DNA of 64,000 nucleotides from Roseateles saccharophilus. GTDB lineage: Bacteria; Pseudomonadota; Gammaproteobacteria; Burkholderiales; Burkholderiaceae_C. Under the pieces are notes generated by a model that saw only the letters and a program-made list of their open reading frames with translations, made no database searches and had not been told where the DNA came from. The stretch lies in the NCBI RefSeq assembly GCF_004342485.1, contig NZ_SMBU01000022.1, positions 26,815 to 90,814 on the forward strand, given 5' to 3'. Positions 1 to 8,164 of the stretch are shown piece by piece. Within the stretch, counting starts at the first letter, position 1. The number at the start of each line of letters is the position of its first letter. The position numbers and the translations under genes were made by a program.

Positions 1-297
1 TAGCTGCACGGCATTGCTGCTGAGCCAGCCCAGAAGCAGCACGCCGAACCCTACCCCCACGAGGCCGCCCGGCAGGGCCGGCAACACGACACGCCATTGC
101 GGTGTCAGCGGATGCGCGCGCAAGTACACGATCGCGTTGAGCAGTCCAAGCACCGTGGCTGCGTTGGCTGCATCGCCCACCGAGGCGAGCTGCAAAAGAC
201 TGCTCAGCGTCAGAAGCACCAGCGCGAATGCAAATCCGGTGAGTCCTTGCAGATACGTCGCAAAACCGACACAAATGGCGAAGAGGAAATAGTTCAC
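1..297 (-). CDS. TauE/SafE-family membrane permease, 3' end beyond window
   Basis: Reading the reverse strand from a GTG at 297 gives an uninterrupted hydrophobic frame that runs off the window edge, so only the first 99 codons are visible. The N-terminus (MNYFLFAICVGFATYLQGLT, then GFAFALVLLTL) has the glycine-rich first-helix pattern of TauE/SafE anion exporters. This family moves sulfite, sulfoacetate or related organosulfonates across the inner membrane. An in-frame TGA lies seven codons upstream of the GTG, so the start is tightly bounded. It is divergent from the APS kinase gene at 434, and the 136 bp between them should hold both promoters. A second family member lies at 3189, which ties both to the sulfur theme of the locus. 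The substrate cannot be told from this fragment. Confidence 0.72.
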   Translation of the reverse strand, partial: MNYFLFAICVGFATYLQGLTGFAFALVLLTLSSLLQLASVGDAANAATVLGLLNAIVYLRAHPLTPQWRVVLPALPGGLVGVGFGVLLLGWLSSNAVQL

Positions 298-433
298 GAA
301 CGCCGCAACTTGAAATCAGTGCGCGACAGTGCAGGCGCGCGAATTTCGCTGCAGTCCCCGGTCGAATTCCATTGACAGCGACTCTCCTGCGGAGGAGCAT
401 AACGCCGCAAGACAATGGCAGGGAGTGCCGACC

Positions 434-1081
434 ATGCAACCGACGCGCGAGCCGCTGGATGCCGTCCGTGTGCCTGCGCGCGCGACGCAAATCAATGTAT
501 TCCGGCATCCAAGCCATGTCTTGCTGGAACATCGAGAGCGCCTGTTGAACCAGCGGCCCGCCACGGTATGGCTCACGGGGTTGAGCGGAGCTGGCAAGTC
601 CACCTTGGCCTACGAGATGGAGCGCCGTCTGCTCGGCAAGGGCAGCCTGGCTTTCGTGCTCGACGGCGACAACCTGCGCCACCATCTCAATCGAGACCTC
701 GGCTTCACCGCCCAGGACCGCCACGAGAACATCCGCCGCACCGCCGAAGTGGCCTCGCTGATGAACGACGCAGGGTTGATCGTCTTCAGCGCGCTGATAT
801 CGCCGCACCGGGCAGACCGCGCCATGGCGCGCGCCATCATCGGAGACGAGCGTTTCGTCGAGGTTCATGTCAGCGCAGACCTGCAGGTCTGCGAGGAGCG
901 CGACCCCAAAGGCTTGTACGGAAGGGCGCGCGCCGGTCTCATCACTCATTTCACCGGCATCTCCGCACCTTACGAGGCGCCCGAGGACCCCGCCCTGCGT
1001 ATCGACACGAGTCAGCTTGATCTCCATCAGTCAGCCGACCAGCTGATGAGCTACCTGTGCGAACGCGGGCTCGTCCAGTGA
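434..1081 (+). CDS. cysC: Adenylylsulfate (APS) kinase
   Basis: The 215-residue protein matches APS kinase, which phosphorylates APS to PAPS, the sulfate donor of sulfotransferases. Visible marks are the P-loop GLSGAGKST at residues 49-57, the DGDNLRHHLN motif and the C-terminal FTGISAPYEAPEDP signature. I chose the ATG at 434 because GGGAG sits just upstream and the family domain begins soon after; an in-frame ATG at 329 would add 35 residues of unconvincing sequence. It is the first gene of a plus-strand operon. The next gene starts within its stop codon (GTGA overlap), and a sulfotransferase follows, so the likely role is supplying PAPS for sulfation rather than general sulfate assimilation. 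No CysN/CysD sulfurylase is visible here. Confidence 0.93.
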   Translation: MQPTREPLDAVRVPARATQINVFRHPSHVLLEHRERLLNQRPATVWLTGLSGAGKSTLAYEMERRLLGKGSLAFVLDGDNLRHHLNRDLGFTAQDRHENIRRTAEVASLMNDAGLIVFSALISPHRADRAMARAIIGDERFVEVHVSADLQVCEERDPKGLYGRARAGLITHFTGISAPYEAPEDPALRIDTSQLDLHQSADQLMSYLCERGLVQ

Positions 1082-2052
1082 ACGACCACGCCTACGACCT
1101 GTTCAACGGCGATGCCGACGGCATCTGCGCACTGCATCAGCTTCGCATGGCCGAACCACGCGAGGCGACGCTCGTCACCGGCGTGAAGCGAGACATCGAG
1201 CTGTTGCGCCACTTGCCCGCTGGAGAAGCGGCGGATGCCACGGTGCTGGACCTCTGCTTCGACCGCAACGAAACCGGTGTGCGCCGCGTGCTGGACGCCG
1301 GCGGCCGCGTGCACTACATCGACCACCACGCCGCCCACAACCTCTTCGAACATCCGCGCTTGACCAGCCTCATCGACACGTCGAAGGGCGTTTGCAGCGC
1401 GCTACTCGTCGATCAACATGTGGGCGGGCGGTTCAGGGACTGGGCCATCGTCGGCGCATTCGGCGACAACCTGCTCGGCGTCGCGGGCGCATTGGCGCAG
1501 CAACGCGGGCACGACGAGCCGGCGACGGCGTGCCTGGGGCGCCTTGGCCTGCTGCTGAACTACAACGCCTACGGCGAAACGGCCGAAGACCTGCACCTGC
1601 ACCCTCGAGTGCTCTACGAGGCGCTGCACGAGTTCGAGAGCCCCTTCGACTTCATCGACCATGCGCCGGAATACGGGCATCTCGCTGAAGGCTACGAGCT
1701 CGACAGGCGCGGCCTGGCCTCACTGCGGCCATACCGGCAGGACGACACGGGCGAGCTGTACCTGTTGCCTGGCGAGCCGTGGGCACGTCGGCTCGCCGGC
1801 ACGTTGGCCAACCAGCGCGCCGCGCTGTACGCGCGCAAGTCCATCGCCGTGCTCACCAGCCGCACCGACGGCGGCTACCTCGCCAGCGTGCGTGTCGCCG
1901 CGAATTGCACTGCCGGCGCCGATGTCCTGTGCCGTCGTTACCCCGGCGGCAACGGGCGCTCGGCGGCAGCCGGCGTCGACCAGTTGCCCGATTCGGCGTT
2001 GGACGGCTTCATCGCCGACTTCTTTCTGCACATCAAGGGAGATCACAAATGA
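1078..2052 (+). CDS. DHH-family phosphoesterase, possibly PAP-degrading
   Basis: A 324-residue protein that starts at GTG 1078, overlapping the cysC stop by four bases. The N-terminal NGDADGICALHQL resembles the first metal-binding motif of DHH phosphoesterases (D-x-D-G), and YIDHHAAHN near residue 80 is the DHH motif itself. DHH enzymes include RecJ, NrnA-type nanoRNases and pAp phosphatases. The position between an APS kinase and a sulfotransferase suggests, by inference, that it removes 3'-phosphoadenosine 5'-phosphate left after sulfotransfer. Family membership is clear from the motifs; the substrate is not shown by sequence. Its stop overlaps the next ATG (ATGA), indicating translational coupling. 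Confidence 0.8.
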   Translation: MNDHAYDLFNGDADGICALHQLRMAEPREATLVTGVKRDIELLRHLPAGEAADATVLDLCFDRNETGVRRVLDAGGRVHYIDHHAAHNLFEHPRLTSLIDTSKGVCSALLVDQHVGGRFRDWAIVGAFGDNLLGVAGALAQQRGHDEPATACLGRLGLLLNYNAYGETAEDLHLHPRVLYEALHEFESPFDFIDHAPEYGHLAEGYELDRRGLASLRPYRQDDTGELYLLPGEPWARRLAGTLANQRAALYARKSIAVLTSRTDGGYLASVRVAANCTAGADVLCRRYPGGNGRSAAAGVDQLPDSALDGFIADFFLHIKGDHK

Positions 2053-3110
2053 CTTCGACCGAGAATCGCGGCGGCTCGCGCCGCCCGCGCCCGCTGCTGA
2101 TGGTGCCGTTACGCCGCTGCGGTAGCCATGCCTTGCGGCTGCGCCTGAACTTCAACCGCGAGTTCTACTCACCCTACCCGCTGCACATCATCGACTTCAT
2201 GCCGCTCGTGCCGATGTACGGCGATCTCGATGACGACCGGAACTATTTCCAGCTCGTGGTGGACGTGGTGGGCCTGCAGGCGGCCAGCATGGTCAAGTGG
2301 CCCGGGGTCGTGTTCGACCCTGCCGAGGTCTTCGATGCCATCCAGGCTCAATCACGCAGCGTGCATCGCGTCGTGTGGGAGTTGTTGCTGCGCGCCGGCG
2401 AGCACCATGGCGCGAAGATCGTCATGGACAAGTCGCTCGACAGCGTGCACTACGCGACCGAGCTGATGCAGATCTTCCCCGACATGCTGTTCCTCAACGT
2501 CGTGCGGGACCCGCGCGCGCAGGTGGCGTCGATGAACCGAGCGATCATCCACGACTTCGACACCACACTGAACGCGAAGACATGGGTCGAGGCCCACGAC
2601 GCAGGTCGCGCGCTCGCCCAGCGACATCCCGAGCGCGTGCTGACCATCCGCTACGAAGACTTCCTGTCCGACCAGGAGCGAACGCTGAGAAACGTCTGCG
2701 TCTTCATGGGCATCGAGTTCCTGCCGCAAATGCTGGACGTGGCCGACTCGCAGGAGGCGCAGCAACTGTCGAAGATGTCCGATCTGTGGAGCTCGAACTG
2801 CTTCGCACCCATCCCGGCCAACAAGGACAAGTTCAAGAGTCAGCTCAGCGGCGACGAGATCGAGACCATCGAGACCGTGGCTCGCGAGCACATGCTGCAT
2901 TACGGTTACGAATTCATGACCGGGGCCCAGAGCGCACTGCCCAACGAGAGCGCACTTGCCAGCTGCCAAGATCGCTCCGCGCGCGGGCGTGCACAAGCAT
3001 GGCGACAGCTTGCGCAGAACAACTACCGTGACCACGCGCTTCGCCGCTTCCGCGCAGATTACCTGGCGCGCCTGCGCGACGGCCTGCAGGCCCACTCGAA
3101 TCCCACCTGA
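2049..3110 (+). CDS. PAPS-dependent sulfotransferase
   Basis: A 353-residue soluble protein whose ATG at 2049 overlaps the upstream stop. PLRRCGSHALRLRLNFNREF near residues 20-39 fits the 5'-phosphosulfate-binding loop of the sulfotransferase superfamily. NVVRDPRAQVASMNRAI near residues 155-171 fits the 3'-phosphate-binding motif (RDPR...S). These proteins transfer sulfate from PAPS to a hydroxyl or amino group of a small molecule, glycan or protein. With cysC and the DHH enzyme directly upstream, donor synthesis, transfer and probable by-product removal are encoded in one overlapping unit. The C-terminal 60 residues are charged and less family-like. The acceptor is unknown. A second, unlike sulfotransferase follows at 5402. 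Confidence 0.85.
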   Translation: MTSTENRGGSRRPRPLLMVPLRRCGSHALRLRLNFNREFYSPYPLHIIDFMPLVPMYGDLDDDRNYFQLVVDVVGLQAASMVKWPGVVFDPAEVFDAIQAQSRSVHRVVWELLLRAGEHHGAKIVMDKSLDSVHYATELMQIFPDMLFLNVVRDPRAQVASMNRAIIHDFDTTLNAKTWVEAHDAGRALAQRHPERVLTIRYEDFLSDQERTLRNVCVFMGIEFLPQMLDVADSQEAQQLSKMSDLWSSNCFAPIPANKDKFKSQLSGDEIETIETVAREHMLHYGYEFMTGAQSALPNESALASCQDRSARGRAQAWRQLAQNNYRDHALRRFRADYLARLRDGLQAHSNPT

Positions 3111-3188
3111 TCCCCGCCGACCGAGCGCTCGTCAGCGCTTTGGCCCTCGTCTCGCTCATCTCATTGCACAGCAGAGGAAGGCCCTGCC

Positions 3189-3974
3189 ATGGACTGGACG
3201 ATCGCGTTCGCCGGCTTTGGTGTCGGCGCATTGGTGGGCATGACCGGTGTGGGTGGCGGCTCCCTGATGACGCCGCTGCTCGTGCTGCTATTCGGTTTCG
3301 CGCCCACGACTTCCGTTGGCACGGACTTGTGGTTCGCAGCCATCACCAAGCTCGTGGGCGCGGCTGTCCACCACAAGCGTGGCGGCATCGACTGGCAGGT
3401 GCTGTGGCGCTTGAGCTTGGGCAGCCTTCCCGCAGCCGTGCTCACGTTGCTGTGGCTTCATCACAGTGGGGCTGAGCGCATCCATCAAGGGACGATCGTC
3501 AACGCTCTTGGTGGTGTGATCCTCGTGACTGCATTCGCAATCCTGTTCAAGAAAAGGGCTCTGGCTGCAGCGCGGTCCGTGAGCCAATACATGCCCAAGT
3601 GGCGCGCGCTGGCCTCGCCCTCGGCGATGACGGTGGTGGCCGGAACGATCCTCGGCGTCCTGGTCACGCTGACGTCCGTAGGCGGAGGAGCGCTGGGCGT
3701 AGTAATGCTGATGCTCCTCTATCCGACGCGCATGAAACCGGCCGAGCTGGTTGGCACCGACATCGCGCATGCGATACCGCTCACGCTGATCGCCGGCACC
3801 GGGCACTTGATGCTCGGCCACGTGGATTTCGCGCTGCTGGGTCAACTGCTGCTGGGCTCAATCCCCGGCGTCGTTCTCGGCTCGCTAGGGGCGGCCCGTG
3901 CGCCGGAGACACTGATACGCAGCGCCATCGCCCTCACCCTGATGCTTGCGGGCGGCAAACTGCTTGCAGCCTAG
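3189..3974 (+). CDS. TauE/SafE-family membrane permease
   Basis: A 261-residue polytopic membrane protein with the two-fold repeated TauE/SafE architecture. The first half has GVGALVGMTGVGGGSLMTPL (residues about 11-30) and the second has TLTSVGGGALGVVMLMLL; the paired glycine-rich GVGGG/SVGGG motifs are typical. About seven to eight membrane segments are seen. A GAGGAAGG-like ribosome site precedes the ATG at 3189. Family members export sulfite, sulfoacetate or other organosulfur anions. It lies 78 bp after the sulfotransferase, so it may move sulfate or a sulfated product. The direction and substrate are inferred only from context. Confidence 0.85.
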   Translation: MDWTIAFAGFGVGALVGMTGVGGGSLMTPLLVLLFGFAPTTSVGTDLWFAAITKLVGAAVHHKRGGIDWQVLWRLSLGSLPAAVLTLLWLHHSGAERIHQGTIVNALGGVILVTAFAILFKKRALAAARSVSQYMPKWRALASPSAMTVVAGTILGVLVTLTSVGGGALGVVMLMLLYPTRMKPAELVGTDIAHAIPLTLIAGTGHLMLGHVDFALLGQLLLGSIPGVVLGSLGAARAPETLIRSAIALTLMLAGGKLLAA

Positions 3975-4719
3975 AACCTAACTGTGAATCATGTCCGGCG
4001 CCACGCCGCAAGCGGCCCAAGGCGCACTCGATGCCGCGCTCCGCGCCGAACCGCCTCGGCGGGCCACCGTCGAGGATCTGGAGCAGCTGGACGAGGTCCA
4101 TGTCGACGTCATCGCGGCCCCGCTACACGTACACGACCGAAGAGTGGATTGCCGTGTTCATCGCCCACTTCGGAATGAGCGACCACTGCGAATCGCACGA
4201 GAAGAGGCCCCGGCCGCCACGCACCGATGGCTCGCTGTGGCAAGCGGCGCGTGTCCGATCGCCGCGGCCCACCAGCAGATCCGGGACGGGTCAAGGCGTC
4301 GCGCGCACGAATCGAGCCGAGCGGCGAACAGTGGAACGCCGGCGCCCGCAGGTGCCCCCAGCATGCTCGCGATGCCGGTAACGCCCATGGAGCATGGACA
4401 TGCAACTGAAATCTGGCAGACCTGGACAACATCATCGCCTGGCGAAGGGGGCGGCTGGAGGCGCAGTGGTTCCGGCTCGGCCCTGCGAGCCCCTTCCACC
4501 CCGGCAAGGCTTGCAGTGACTGCAGCGCAAGGAAGGTGCGTTCCGCACGCAGTCAGTTTCTCCGCAGGCATCTTGCGAACTCATCGGAATCAGGCGAAGC
4601 TAGCGGTCAACGAATTTTGAGGTTAGCGGCCAAAGGCCGAGTCAGGCGACGTGGGGCAAGGGGCTCGAGGGCCCGCGCCAATTCCATCGCATCGCTGACG
4701 GACCTCTTGGAGGTGGCAG
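3975..4719. other. 745-bp stretch with no intact gene; probable decayed sequence
   Basis: No reading frame here looks like an intact protein. On the plus strand a frame from 3991 (MSGATPQAAQGALDAALRAE) seems to continue after a one-base shift near 4125 as RYTYTTEEWIAVFIAHFGMS, which reads as a possible frameshifted small gene of unknown family. On the minus strand around 4300-4400, TGIASMLGAPAGAGVPLFAA has a faint resemblance to the end of BenE-type permeases. Neither is strong enough to call. The segment interrupts the sulfation operon between the permease and the methyltransferase. Confidence 0.35.
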
Positions 4720-5388
4720 ATGGACTTGGCCAGCTTTACCGACCATTGGCAGGCGCAGCGGCAGCGGCTCTTCAAATCGGTACCGCCCGAAGGCCGCAAG
4801 GTCCGCTATCTGGACAAGGAGTTCCTGGTTTACCCCGACACCTTCTGGCCTTTCGCCGACAGCCTGCCTTTGGTCAGGCATTTCAAGGTCGGGTCGGGTG
4901 AAAGCGTGCTTGACGTGGGCACCGGCTCGGGTGTCATCGGCGTCTTTGCCTGCTACCGGGGGGCGGGGCGCGTCGTCGGGGTGGACGTCAATCCGGCAGC
5001 CATCCGGAGTGCCACCCACAATGCCCAGGCGCACGGCTTCGCCGGCACGATGCAGGTGCTGCAGTCCAACCTGTTCGAAGCGCTGGGTGATGAACAGTTC
5101 GACGTCATCACCGCCAACCTGCCGTTTCGGAACAAGCCCGCGCATGACATGGTGGCCATGTCGCAGTGGGACACGGACTTCAAGACCAACACCGGCTTTT
5201 TCGAGGGCGTGGGCCGGCACTTGAAACCCAAGGGGCGCATCTACTTCGTGCAGTCCAACTTCGGCGAAATCGAGGCCATGAAATGCCTCGCGCAAGCAGC
5301 GGACCTGCAGACCACGGAACTCGCTAGCGAATCGACCGACGAAACCCGGCGTCAGCAGTTCTTCGTCTTCGAGATGACCCGGGCCTGA
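4720..5388 (+). CDS. HemK/PrmC-like SAM-dependent methyltransferase
   Basis: A 222-residue class I methyltransferase. Motif I is VLDVGTGSGVIGVFACYRGA at about residues 62-81, followed by the acidic strand end VVGVDVNPAAIRSATHNA. The tetrapeptide NLPF near residue 130 sits where N6/N5-glutamine and adenine methyltransferases carry NPPY, so a planar nitrogen or amide may be the target. GGAGGTGG lies six bases before the ATG at 4720. It is 13 bp upstream of the second sulfotransferase and probably co-transcribed with it. True PrmC proteins have a longer N-terminal helical domain, which is absent here, so this is a tailoring-type relative rather than the release-factor enzyme. Confidence 0.82.
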   Translation: MDLASFTDHWQAQRQRLFKSVPPEGRKVRYLDKEFLVYPDTFWPFADSLPLVRHFKVGSGESVLDVGTGSGVIGVFACYRGAGRVVGVDVNPAAIRSATHNAQAHGFAGTMQVLQSNLFEALGDEQFDVITANLPFRNKPAHDMVAMSQWDTDFKTNTGFFEGVGRHLKPKGRIYFVQSNFGEIEAMKCLAQAADLQTTELASESTDETRRQQFFVFEMTRA

Positions 5389-5401
5389 CACTGCGTTTAC
5401 C

Positions 5402-6640
5402 GTGGACAGCTTTCTACTGGCCATCACGTCGCGCCGCGACGTTCCCAGTTCCGAACTGGACTTGATGGTCCGCAGAGTGGTGGTCATCTTGTCGGGTTCG
5501 CGCGGCGGGTCCAGCCTGTTCAAGGAGACTCTGGCCCTTCATCCCCGCATCGCTTCGCTGGATGGGGAGTTGGATCCCTTGCTGATCTTGTCCGGCAACG
5601 GATTCAACCAGAACTCCGACAGCGATTGCATCGAATGGATCGCCAACGCGGCGGAGCTGACCAGCAACATCCTGGACGAGCTTTCCTTTGCGTCGGCAGA
5701 CCTTCTCGACACCGAACTGTTGCTGAGGAAATGGAAGAACCGGCTGCCGCTGCAGTTCCCTTTGCACTTTCTCGACCCCGACACCTATCGCCGGCTGGAG
5801 CAGTCGCTGGAAGCGGCGTTGAGCCAGTTCGACCATGACGATCATCGCAGCGAGGCCGAGCTTCAGGAGCTTGTGCTCCGGGCCGTTTTCGGGGACGAGC
5901 CCTGGCGGATCAGCTACTACGACGGAAAGGCCGCTCCAGGATCGAACCTGCATTTCGACGAGCCACTGAAGATCGAGGAACCACCCTTCGTGGTGCCCAC
6001 GCTCCGGCGGCGTGCCTTCGGCCTGGCTGACGTGCAGGACGCGGTACTCCTGTTCAAATCCCCGTCCGATGCCTACCGCATCGGCATGTACGAACAGCTG
6101 TTCCCCAATGCCGAGGTGACCTATATCCACCTGACTCGCGGCTTTGCTCAGTCCGTCAACGGCCTGATGGATGGATGGCTCTACCCACTCGGATTCTTTT
6201 CGCACGATCTCAGCAAGATTGGCTGCGAACTCGACATCCCGGGGTACTCGGACACCACACCCTTTGGGCGCAAATGGTGGAAGTTCGACCTGCCGCGCAA
6301 CTGGCGGTACTTCACGAACTCGAAGCTGGAAGAGGTGTGCCTGAACCAGTGGTACTCCATTCACGATGCCATCCTGCAAAGCGGCGTCTGCACCTTGCGT
6401 GTCTCCTTTGAAGACTTCATCGCCAAACCCGCCGCGACGTTGAAGCTGATCACGGATCACCTGGACCTGCCCGCGATGGCCTTGCCAGCCGTGCTGCCTG
6501 TCAGGATGGCCACCGAGCCGCCTCGTTCGAGGCGCTGGCACAAAAGAGGTCGCCTGCTGATGGACCTTGGGCAGCGGGACGAGGTTCCCGAAATGATGGA
6601 CAGGCTCGGTTACCCGATGGACCCCGACGCATGGCTGTGA
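5402..6640 (+). CDS. Sulfotransferase-like protein
   Basis: A 412-residue protein. VVVILSGSRGGSSLFKETLA, close to the N-terminus, matches the sulfotransferase PAPS-binding loop (S-x-S-R-G-G-S-S), and EVTYIHLTRGFAQSVNGLMD mid-protein occupies the position of the 3'-phosphate motif, although the usual RDPR is replaced. Length and sequence differ from the sulfotransferase at 2049, so the two probably act on different acceptors. The listed start is a GTG; an in-frame ATG at 5465 immediately before the loop is an alternative. Its end overlaps the next gene by ten bases. Sulfotransferase assignment rests on the N-terminal loop and the context. Confidence 0.72.
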   Translation: MDSFLLAITSRRDVPSSELDLMVRRVVVILSGSRGGSSLFKETLALHPRIASLDGELDPLLILSGNGFNQNSDSDCIEWIANAAELTSNILDELSFASADLLDTELLLRKWKNRLPLQFPLHFLDPDTYRRLEQSLEAALSQFDHDDHRSEAELQELVLRAVFGDEPWRISYYDGKAAPGSNLHFDEPLKIEEPPFVVPTLRRRAFGLADVQDAVLLFKSPSDAYRIGMYEQLFPNAEVTYIHLTRGFAQSVNGLMDGWLYPLGFFSHDLSKIGCELDIPGYSDTTPFGRKWWKFDLPRNWRYFTNSKLEEVCLNQWYSIHDAILQSGVCTLRVSFEDFIAKPAATLKLITDHLDLPAMALPAVLPVRMATEPPRSRRWHKRGRLLMDLGQRDEVPEMMDRLGYPMDPDAWL

Positions 6641-7461
6641 ACGCAAGGCTTCTGCTGCCCTACCTGATGGGCCAACGCCGCGACGGCCTTCGCCGCGTGC
6701 TCGACATCGACTGTCATCCCTGGGAGGTGCTGGCGCCGGAGCGACTGCACCACACGCGCATCGCCGACCCTGTTGCCAAGCTGCAAAGCCTCGGCTCGCT
6801 CTACGCGCTGCAGGCCGCACGCGTCGCCGCACTGACCCGCAGCGGAATGCGGCCGGTCTGCTTGGCGGGCGACTGCGTCGCCAGCCTAGGCATGTTGGCC
6901 GGCTTGCAACAAGCCGGACAGCCGCCCGAGCGCGTCCTTTGGTTGGACGCCCATGGTGACTTCCACACCTGGTCCAGCACGCAGACCGAGTACATCGGCG
7001 GCATGCCGCTGGCCATGTTCGTCGGCCGCGTGGACCACGACTCCGATCCGCGCAGCCAGGCGGCACTCGCCTGTCTGGCCACCATCGGCGTGCAGGCCTA
7101 TCCGCAGTCGCAGATCGTTCTTGCCGATGCGCGCGACCTCGATCCCGGCGAGCGGGAAGCCCTGCTGGAGTCTCAGATCCAACGTTGCGACGTCGGCGCT
7201 GTCCTGGAGCACCTGCAGCCGCGAGAGCGGATCTATGTGCACTGGGACACCGACGTCATCGACGATCAGGCTCAAATGCCGGCGCTCAAATACCATGTCC
7301 AACGCGGACCGAGTGCCGCCGACATGGCCGCTCTTTTCGAGGCCCTGCGGGCTTGCAACATCGTTGCAGTCTCCGTCTCCGCCTGGCATGCGGAGCGGGA
7401 CGAAGACGACATGACCGCCAGGGCTTGCCTGAACCTGTTGAACACGCTGATCGCCCCATGA
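6631..7461 (+). CDS. Arginase/ureohydrolase-family protein
   Basis: A 276-residue protein of the arginase fold. LWLDAHGDFHTWSS (about residue 105) supplies the central D-H-D metal ligands, and VHWDTDVIDD (about residue 206) gives the second D-x-D metal motif. The first metal motif, normally GGDHS, reads AGDCVASLG here, so a Cys stands where the usual His ligand lies. The gene overlaps the sulfotransferase by ten bases and ends the operon. Arginase-family enzymes hydrolyse guanidino compounds (arginine, agmatine, guanidinobutyrate) or formimino groups. A role in making or trimming a guanidino-containing sulfated compound is a guess from context. Confidence 0.8.
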   Translation: MAVNARLLLPYLMGQRRDGLRRVLDIDCHPWEVLAPERLHHTRIADPVAKLQSLGSLYALQAARVAALTRSGMRPVCLAGDCVASLGMLAGLQQAGQPPERVLWLDAHGDFHTWSSTQTEYIGGMPLAMFVGRVDHDSDPRSQAALACLATIGVQAYPQSQIVLADARDLDPGEREALLESQIQRCDVGAVLEHLQPRERIYVHWDTDVIDDQAQMPALKYHVQRGPSAADMAALFEALRACNIVAVSVSAWHAERDEDDMTARACLNLLNTLIAP

Positions 7462-7647
7462 CGCCTCGCCTGCTGGGGAGGCCCGGCGCGAAACCGATGC
7501 CGAAGCAAGGGCGCAAGCCCAACAGCACCGGTGTGCCGCTCGGGATTGCACGAGGAATACCTGACACCCTCCCCTGACGCGTTTCGTGAGACGGTCACCC
7601 ACCAGCATCGTCGAACCCGAACCAGCATCGTTGGACCCAAGGCAGTT

Positions 7648-8000
7648 AGTCTTGTGAGGCCACGCTTAAGCTCAATGGGGCTCGGCAGAGCTCCATATGC
7701 GTCGAGCTGCTCTCGGCCAACATCTGGGCCTTGCCGGCATGCGCCAGGGCATTCCTCATGAAATGCAAGCGGCAGCACTGCCGGCTTGCTTTGAGCCCCC
7801 TGCTGGCGGCCGCTTTGACGCCCTGGTGGCTGTCGCTGACATGAGCTTCCGCCGCGCAGCCCGCGGCGGTTGAGGCCGCGCAGGAACTCGGCCAAGAAGA
7901 GTTCGGCTTCGCTGGCGCCGACCTTCAGCCCAAGCACCTCGCGCTCGCCGTCGGCGTTGACCGCCCATGGCAACCATGACGGCCAAGTCCGATTCGCGTG
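7648..8000 (-). mobile_element. IS256-family transposase fragment, decayed
   Basis: On the minus strand, AVNADGEREVLGLKVGASEA (from 7973 downward) and, after a frameshift, VSDSHQGVKAA and LHFMRNALAHAGK correspond to consecutive conserved blocks of the catalytic core of IS256/mutator transposases. The frame is broken at least twice and both ends of the protein are missing, so it cannot be active. The fragment stops about where the duplicated chemoreceptor leader begins (8003), so the element or a deletion may have been involved in rearranging this area. No terminal inverted repeats were recognised. Confidence 0.75.
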
Positions 8001-8002
8001 AC

Positions 8003-8164
8003 GTAGTTCCTTTGTATTTCAAGCGGCGGAGCGCTCAATGGCGTCGTCGTGACTAATGTGACATTCGGAACTTACGTGACGACCCGAATCAGGCCGCCGG
8101 ATCCGGCCTAAGCACAGACCGAAGCGGGAAGACGCTCCGGCGTGCACCGCCCGAAAGGCTTGCC
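8003..8164 (+). repeat. Chemoreceptor leader repeat, copy A
   Basis: This 162-bp stretch before the broken chemoreceptor gene is colinear with 9789-9945 (copy B). Shared blocks include GTAGTTCCTT at the left end, CAATGG plus GTCGTGAC, GGAACTT plus GTGACGAC, and a CGAAAGG ribosome site followed by ATGCG and CCAACCT in both. The copies are diverged, at about two thirds identity by eye, so the duplication is not recent. Confidence 0.6.

Noticed and set aside
5414..7066. 550-codon minus-strand open frame
   Set aside because: It overlaps the second sulfotransferase and the arginase-family gene, both of which have clear motifs. Its own sequence is Arg/Gly/Ala-rich with no domain.
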